Shown here: positions 59,577 to 64,000 of the stretch, in pieces
How the letters are laid out: each line of letters starts with the position of its first letter
Numbering within the stretch: the stretch's first letter is position 1
DNA from: DATHXC01 sp035459965
GTDB lineage: Bacteria > Pseudomonadota > Gammaproteobacteria > Burkholderiales > Methylophilaceae
DNA: 64,000 nt
Assembly: GCA_035459965.1 (NCBI GenBank)
Contig: DATHXC010000004.1
Span: 62,001 to 126,000, forward strand
Reading direction: 5' to 3'
Made by a program: the position numbers and the translations under genes
The notes under the pieces: generated by a model
Databases searched by the model: none
Told to the model about the DNA's origin: nothing
The model's input: the letters and a program-made list of their open reading frames with translations, nothing else

Positions 59577-61028
59577 ATGATCAACCACAGCCTGAAACAG
59601 CTTGGCAGCATGCTGCAAGCCAAAGAGATTTCCAGTGTCGAATTGACGCAGGAATACCTGAGCCGCATTGCTGCGCTTAACCCGGAAATCAATGCTTATA
59701 TCACGGTAGATGCCGATAAAACACTGGCGCAGGCAAGTGCTGCAGACCAGATGCTGGCAAGCGGCAAATCGACCGCATTGACCGGAATCCCCATCGCGCA
59801 AAAAGATATTTTTGTCGCCAAGGGCTGGAGGACCACTTGCGGCTCCAAGATGCTGGAGACTTTTGTCGGCCCCTATGATGCCAGCGTAATCGAGCGTTTT
59901 GATGCGGCTGGTGCAGTGAACCTTGGCAAAACCAATATGGATGAATTTGCCATGGGTTCATCCAACGAGACCAGTTACTTCGGCAAAGTTCAAAACCCGT
60001 GGGATCGTAGCCGCGTGCCTGGTGGTAGCTCGGGCGGCAGTGCCGCCGCAGTGGCTGCCAGGTTATGTGCTGCTGCTACCGGCACTGACACAGGAGGCTC
60101 TATCCGCCAGCCCGCTTCATTGTGCGGCTTGTCCGGTTTGAAACCAACGTATGGCCTGGTATCTCGTTACGGCATGATCGCTTTCGCTTCTTCGCTGGAT
60201 CAGGCTGGCCCCATGGCCAAGTCTGCCGAAGATCTTTCACTGATGCTGAATGTGATGGCAGGTTTTGACGAGCGCGATTCCACCAGCCTGCAGCGCGAAA
60301 AAGAAGATTACACCCGCGACCTCAACAAGCCGCTGACTGGCTTGCGTATCGGTATCCCCAAGGAGTATTTTGCCGATGGCCTTGATGCTGGCGTGGCGCA
60401 AGTGGTGCTGGATGCCATCGAACAATACCGCAAGCTGGGCGCTGAAACCGTCGAGATCAGCCTTCCCAATACCCAGCTTTCCATCCCTGTGTATTACGTG
60501 CTTGCCCCTGCGGAAGCCAGCTCTAACCTGTCGCGTTACGACGGCGTGCGCTATGGCCATCGCGCCGCAGAGTACGGCGACCTCATGGACATGTACTGCA
60601 AGAGCCGCGCAGAGGGCTTTGGTGCTGAGGTAAAACGCCGCATCCTCATCGGCACTTATGTGCTGAGTGCTGGATACTATGATGCCTATTACCTCAAAGC
60701 CCAGCAGATTCGCCGCCTGATCGCACAGGATTTCACCGAGGCATTCAAGAAGTGTGACGTAATCATGGGCCCAGCCGCGCCCGGCACCGCATTCAAGACC
60801 GGTGAAAAGACCGATGACCCGGTAGCCATGTATCTGGAAGATCTGTACACCATCGCCGTCAACCTCGCAGGCTTACCCGGCATGAGCGTACCCGCAGGCT
60901 TTGCTAAAGGCCTGCCAGTGGGCCTGCAGATTATCGGTAATTATTTCGATGAAGCGCGCATGCTGAATGTCGGCCACGCTTATCAACAAGTGACGGACTG
61001 GCATACCAAAATGCCGGAGGGAATTTAA
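59577..61028 (+). CDS. gatA: Amidotransferase subunit GatA
   Basis: 483 residues from ATG 59577 (MINHSLKQLGSMLQ), the family start; the frame opens at a GTG 21 bases upstream. It is the amidase-signature subunit releasing ammonia from glutamine: the Ser-cisSer-Lys triad lies in AQKDIF (Lys), VPGGSSGGSAAAVAARL and TDTGGSIRQPASLCG (nucleophile Ser). The length is normal. GatB starts 1 bp after its stop. Confidence 0.96.
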   Translation: MINHSLKQLGSMLQAKEISSVELTQEYLSRIAALNPEINAYITVDADKTLAQASAADQMLASGKSTALTGIPIAQKDIFVAKGWRTTCGSKMLETFVGPYDASVIERFDAAGAVNLGKTNMDEFAMGSSNETSYFGKVQNPWDRSRVPGGSSGGSAAAVAARLCAAATGTDTGGSIRQPASLCGLSGLKPTYGLVSRYGMIAFASSLDQAGPMAKSAEDLSLMLNVMAGFDERDSTSLQREKEDYTRDLNKPLTGLRIGIPKEYFADGLDAGVAQVVLDAIEQYRKLGAETVEISLPNTQLSIPVYYVLAPAEASSNLSRYDGVRYGHRAAEYGDLMDMYCKSRAEGFGAEVKRRILIGTYVLSAGYYDAYYLKAQQIRRLIAQDFTEAFKKCDVIMGPAAPGTAFKTGEKTDDPVAMYLEDLYTIAVNLAGLPGMSVPAGFAKGLPVGLQIIGNYFDEARMLNVGHAYQQVTDWHTKMPEGI

Positions 61029-61029
61029 C

Positions 61030-62460
61030 ATGGAATGGGAAGTCGTCATCGGGCTGGAAACACATACCCAGCTACAAACCAAAACCAAGATTTTCTCTGG
61101 TGCCTCTACTGCGTTTGGCGCAGAGCCTAATACCCAAGCCTGCGTGGTGAGCATTGCCTTGCCGGGCGTACTGCCGGTGTTGAATAAAGAGGCGGTGAAA
61201 TGCGCCATCAAATTCGGTTTGGCTGTGAATGCCGAGATTGCACCAAGGTCAGTATTCGCACGTAAAAACTACTTCTATCCCGATTTGCCTAAAGGCTATC
61301 AGATCAGCCAGTATGAACTGCCAGTCGTAGGTAAGGGCTCGCTCACTGTCATGGTGGGTGACACTGAAAAGACTATCCGTATCACTCGGGCACACTTGGA
61401 AGAAGATGCTGGTAAATCCCTGCATGGTGATTTTGAAGGCATGACCGGCATAGACTTGAACCGCGCTGGCACGCCACTACTAGAAATCGTAACCGAGCCC
61501 GATATGCGCTCAGCCGCAGAGGCGGTAGCTTACGCCAAGAAACTGCACGAACTGGTCCAATGGATAGGCATCTGCGACGGTAATATGCAGGAAGGCAGCT
61601 TCCGTTGTGACGTCAACGTTTCGGTACGCCCAAAAGGCACCGAAAAACTGGGTACTCGCCGCGAGATCAAGAACCTCAACTCGTTCAAGTTCATGCAGCA
61701 GGCCATCGAATACGAAACCCACTGGCAGATCGAAACGCTGGAAGATGGCGGCACTATCCAGCAGGCGACGGTATTGTTTAACCCGGACACCGGCGAGACA
61801 CGTGCCATGCGCAGCAAGGAAGAAGCTAATGATTACCGCTACTTCCCGGATCCGGATTTGTTGCCACTGGCTATTTCAGAAGCGGATATCAATTTAGTAA
61901 AAGCTGATATGCCCGAGTTGCCTGAGGCCATGAAGGCGCGCTTTATGAGCGAATACAGCTTGGCAGCTTATGATGCAACTGCCCTGACGGCTTCGCGCGA
62001 TCTTGCAGCCTATTTCGTTGCAGTGGTCAGTGCTGGAGCAGATGCAAAATTCGCTGCCAATTGGGTGATGGGTAGTATTGCTGCAAAGCTAAATGCCGAA
62101 GACAAGGTAATTGCCAACTCACCGATTACGCCGGCTACACTTGCTCAATTATTGAAACGTATCAGCGACAGCACCATTTCTAATAACGCCGCCAAGCAGG
62201 TCTTTGAAGCGATGTGGGCGGGTGAAGGCGATGTTGATAGTATCATCGAACAAAAAGGCCTCAAGCAGGTGTCCGACAGTGGTGCCATCGAAGCCATCAT
62301 TGATGAAGTGCTTGCAGCTAATGCCGCCATGGTAGAAGAGTTTAAGGCGGGTAAGGAAAAAGCGTTCAACGCGCTGGTTGGCCAAGCAATGAAAGCTTCC
62401 AAAGGCAAAGCCAACCCTGCGCAGGTCAATGAAATTTTGAAGAAAAAACTGGCTAGCTAA
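61030..62460 (+). CDS. gatB: Amidotransferase subunit GatB
   Basis: 476 residues. The kinase/amidation subunit: WEVVIGLETHTQLQTKTKIFSG, YFYPDLPKGYQISQYELP, NRAGTPLLEIVTEPDM, EGSFRCDVNVSVRP and a C-terminal YqeY-like tail domain. It phosphorylates the Glu or Asp on tRNA and replaces it with amide. GGAGGG precedes the ATG. The operon ends here, facing the DUF4124 gene. Confidence 0.97.
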   Translation: MEWEVVIGLETHTQLQTKTKIFSGASTAFGAEPNTQACVVSIALPGVLPVLNKEAVKCAIKFGLAVNAEIAPRSVFARKNYFYPDLPKGYQISQYELPVVGKGSLTVMVGDTEKTIRITRAHLEEDAGKSLHGDFEGMTGIDLNRAGTPLLEIVTEPDMRSAAEAVAYAKKLHELVQWIGICDGNMQEGSFRCDVNVSVRPKGTEKLGTRREIKNLNSFKFMQQAIEYETHWQIETLEDGGTIQQATVLFNPDTGETRAMRSKEEANDYRYFPDPDLLPLAISEADINLVKADMPELPEAMKARFMSEYSLAAYDATALTASRDLAAYFVAVVSAGADAKFAANWVMGSIAAKLNAEDKVIANSPITPATLAQLLKRISDSTISNNAAKQVFEAMWAGEGDVDSIIEQKGLKQVSDSGAIEAIIDEVLAANAAMVEEFKAGKEKAFNALVGQAMKASKGKANPAQVNEILKKKLAS

Positions 62461-62477
62461 AACTACTACTAGCCAAG

Positions 62478-63098
62478 CTATTTGGCAGTATGTGCTTTGA
62501 GGTCGATGAAGCGTTGCTTGTCGGCAGCAAACCGTTTCTTGGTTGCATCCATGATGTCCTGTTGCTGCTTGATCTGCGTATCAATGCGCCCTATTTCCGC
62601 CTGATTGTCTTTTAGATCCTGACCGAGATCGGGCGGGACAGGTTTATTGCGTTGCTTAAATCCATCTGCAAATTTCCTGTTCGAATCCAGTTTTTTTACA
62701 GCAGTTACCCGGCGTTGCTCTAGCCCTTGTACCGTGATTTCATCCATCTGTAAGTGGCGGTCACGTGCCAGGTCGATTTCCTGCTCATTGGTAAAGGACG
62801 CCATCAGCGCACGGTCTTTGCGCTGTTGCTCTATTGCTTCCGGGGATTCTTCGACTGACTGGTTTCTGGGGTCGTTACGCTGGATAGTGATGCCCTGGGA
62901 GTTAATCACACTGTTCTTGTTAGCAAATTGGGCAGGCAGCGTGTCACCGTAGTGGGTAACGCCTTTATCATCGACCCACTTGATTATTTTGGTATTGCTG
63001 GATTTGGTAGGCTCAGCAGCCTGGATTTGACTTAAAGGCAAAACTAATAGCATGCAAGTAGCGATGATACGCACACACCATAATGTATTTGCAGGCAT
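62478..63098 (-). CDS. DUF4124-domain exported protein with coiled-coil tail
   Basis: 206 residues from ATG 63098, chosen over a TTG at 63122 because GGA lies upstream and the signal peptide (MPANTLWCVRIIATCMLLVLP...IQA) is then of normal length. KIIKWVDDKGVTHYGDTLPAQ is the DUF4124 motif; the C-terminal half is a long helical region (about 100-205) with heptad-like charge. Family function unknown; probably periplasmic. It lies 36 bp after pyrE on the same strand. Confidence 0.8.
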   Translation of the reverse strand: MPANTLWCVRIIATCMLLVLPLSQIQAAEPTKSSNTKIIKWVDDKGVTHYGDTLPAQFANKNSVINSQGITIQRNDPRNQSVEESPEAIEQQRKDRALMASFTNEQEIDLARDRHLQMDEITVQGLEQRRVTAVKKLDSNRKFADGFKQRNKPVPPDLGQDLKDNQAEIGRIDTQIKQQQDIMDATKKRFAADKQRFIDLKAHTAK

Positions 63099-63134
63099 AA
63101 GTTTTCCGTCAGGGTGACTCAATCAGCGCCGTTT

Positions 63135-63794
63135 TCAGGTGGCGCCGTACTGGTTGCGATAACGCTCTATTGCACTTAAATATCGCACAATGTCATGATT
63201 CTGCGACACATTCGCCTGTCCTTGCAAATATTTAATGAGCGATACCAGATTGGCAATGCTACAAACCGGGATGCCGTTTTGCTGTTCTACCTCTTGCACC
63301 GCAGATAAGGCGCCAGTGCCAAGCTCCTGGCGATCTATGGCGATGGCAACTCCGCAAGGGATGGCGCCGCTTGCCTGGATGATATCGACAGATTCGCGCA
63401 CCGAGGTTCCGGCAGAAATCACGTCATCCACAATCAGCACACGACCAGCCAACGCCGCACCCACTACTGTACCGCCCTCACCGTGGTCTTTGGCTTCCTT
63501 ACGGTTATAGGCATAAGGCACATTACGTCCTTGCCTGGCCAGCGCAATGGCGATGCTGGCTGCCAGTGTGATGCCCTTGTAGGCCGGGCCGAATAGCATG
63601 TCGAACTGGATGCCGGATTTGATGATCGCGGCAGCGTAAAATTCACCCAGTTTCATCAGGCTGAATCCATCATTGAATAAGCCGGCATTGAAAAAGTAGG
63701 GGCTGAGGCGCCCGGCTTTGGTTTTAAATTCCCCAAAACGTAATACCTGCTTTTCAATCGCAAACTCTATAAACTCGTGTGTGAAATCGGACAT
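63135..63794 (-). CDS. pyrE: Orotate phosphoribosyltransferase PyrE
   Basis: 219 residues. It makes OMP from orotate and PRPP. The PRPP loop VLIVDDVISAGTSVRES and MLFGPAYKGITLAASIAIALA are present, with YAYNRKEAKDHGEGGTVVGAAL (flexible catalytic loop). Divergent from the exonuclease gene with 14 bp between the two start codons, so their promoters must overlap. Confidence 0.97.
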   Translation of the reverse strand: MSDFTHEFIEFAIEKQVLRFGEFKTKAGRLSPYFFNAGLFNDGFSLMKLGEFYAAAIIKSGIQFDMLFGPAYKGITLAASIAIALARQGRNVPYAYNRKEAKDHGEGGTVVGAALAGRVLIVDDVISAGTSVRESVDIIQASGAIPCGVAIAIDRQELGTGALSAVQEVEQQNGIPVCSIANLVSLIKYLQGQANVSQNHDIVRYLSAIERYRNQYGAT

Positions 63795-63808
63795 TTTTCA
63801 GTAAAGGA

Positions 63809-64000
63809 ATGAAATTGTTAAGAATTATAACTGCAAACCTCAATGGTATTCGCTCAGCGGCGAATAAGGGCTTTTTTTCATGGATGCAACAGCAGCAAGG
63901 TGACATTTTTTGTCTACAGGAGCTCAAGGCCCAGGCGGCTGACTTGACACCGGAGATGTTGAACCCGGAAGGCTATTACGGTTACTTTCATTATGCCGAG
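63809..64000 (+). CDS. Exodeoxyribonuclease III family protein, N-terminal part (runs off the window)
   Basis: 64 codons are visible from ATG 63809 (AAAGGA six bases upstream). The translation begins MKLLRIITANLNGIRSAANK and continues with CLQELKAQAADLTPEM, the ExoIII/APE1 family opening with the metal-binding Asn and Glu (LQELK). It repairs abasic sites. Often found next to pyrE in betaproteobacteria. Closest to the xthA2-type; the exact subfamily cannot be set from the fragment. Confidence 0.88.
   Translation, partial: MKLLRIITANLNGIRSAANKGFFSWMQQQQGDIFCLQELKAQAADLTPEMLNPEGYYGYFHYAE

Overview
The window comes from a betaproteobacterium, most likely a methylotroph of the Methylophilaceae (Methylotenera, Methylovorus or Methylophilus type). 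This rests on a formaldehyde-activating-enzyme (Fae) family gene, purU, a gatCAB operon, the proteobacterial gshA/gshB pair, a torF-type porin next to glnK-amtB, and a UbiK homologue beside comM. The genus is inference. By eye the GC content is moderate and lower in the pilus region. The window is densely packed chromosomal sequence. I found no rRNA, tRNA, CRISPR array, phage or insertion-sequence transposase.

Layout: 1-6.2 kb holds a YidB-like 3' end, uppP, exoD, an AsmA protein, a peroxiredoxin and mutY. 6.3-9.3 kb holds an SdiA-regulated-type protein, the Fae-like gene, an acetyltransferase with a small lipoprotein, and doxX. 9.3-14.5 kb holds ispH with a CobD/CbiB-like and a GyrI-like gene, then purU, lysA and lptM. 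14.6-22.3 kb is a type IV pilus minor-pilin operon (pilE-fimT-pilV-pilW-pilX-pilY1) ending in a TonB-like gene. 22.4-24.6 kb is gshB/gshA. 24.6-28 kb is a nitrogen-regulation block: a porin-glnK-amtB operon and, downstream of it, a candidate small RNA. 28-39 kb holds ubiK, comM, a ferritin-like/VIT transporter, metH, an EAL-HDOD protein, mpl, a TonB-family gene and a 2Fe-2S protein. 39-48 kb holds a HIT protein, an oxidoreductase, a complete RND efflux system and an acetyltransferase flanked by direct repeats. 48-59 kb is a long minus-strand block for cell elongation and lipoylation (mreB-mreC-mreD-mrdA-rodA-rlpA-dacC-dat-ybeD-lipB-lipA). 59-64 kb is gatCAB, a DUF4124 gene, pyrE and the start of an exonuclease III gene.

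The strongest new signal is in the 495-bp gap between gshA and amtB. On the minus strand a near-perfect sigma-54 promoter (TGGCAC-N5-TTGCT) lies about 100 bp upstream of a strong intrinsic terminator, with no credible ORF between them. An NtrC-type dyad (GCAC-N7-GTGC) is centred about 129 bp upstream of the predicted start. The same arrangement, with a dyad at about -128, precedes the neighbouring porin-glnK-amtB operon. This predicts a roughly 100-nt nitrogen-stress small RNA, carrying an anti-Shine-Dalgarno-like CUCCUCCUC stretch, in the same regulon as the ammonium transporter.

A second notable signal is a small palindromic repeat family with two copies (39.2-39.4 kb and 50.8-50.9 kb). The second copy supplies the ribosome-binding site, a TTG start codon and the first codons of the D-amino-acid aminotransferase gene, with the start codon inside a 15-bp perfect stem. 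Assignments rest on reading protein motifs and gene order; no database search was run.
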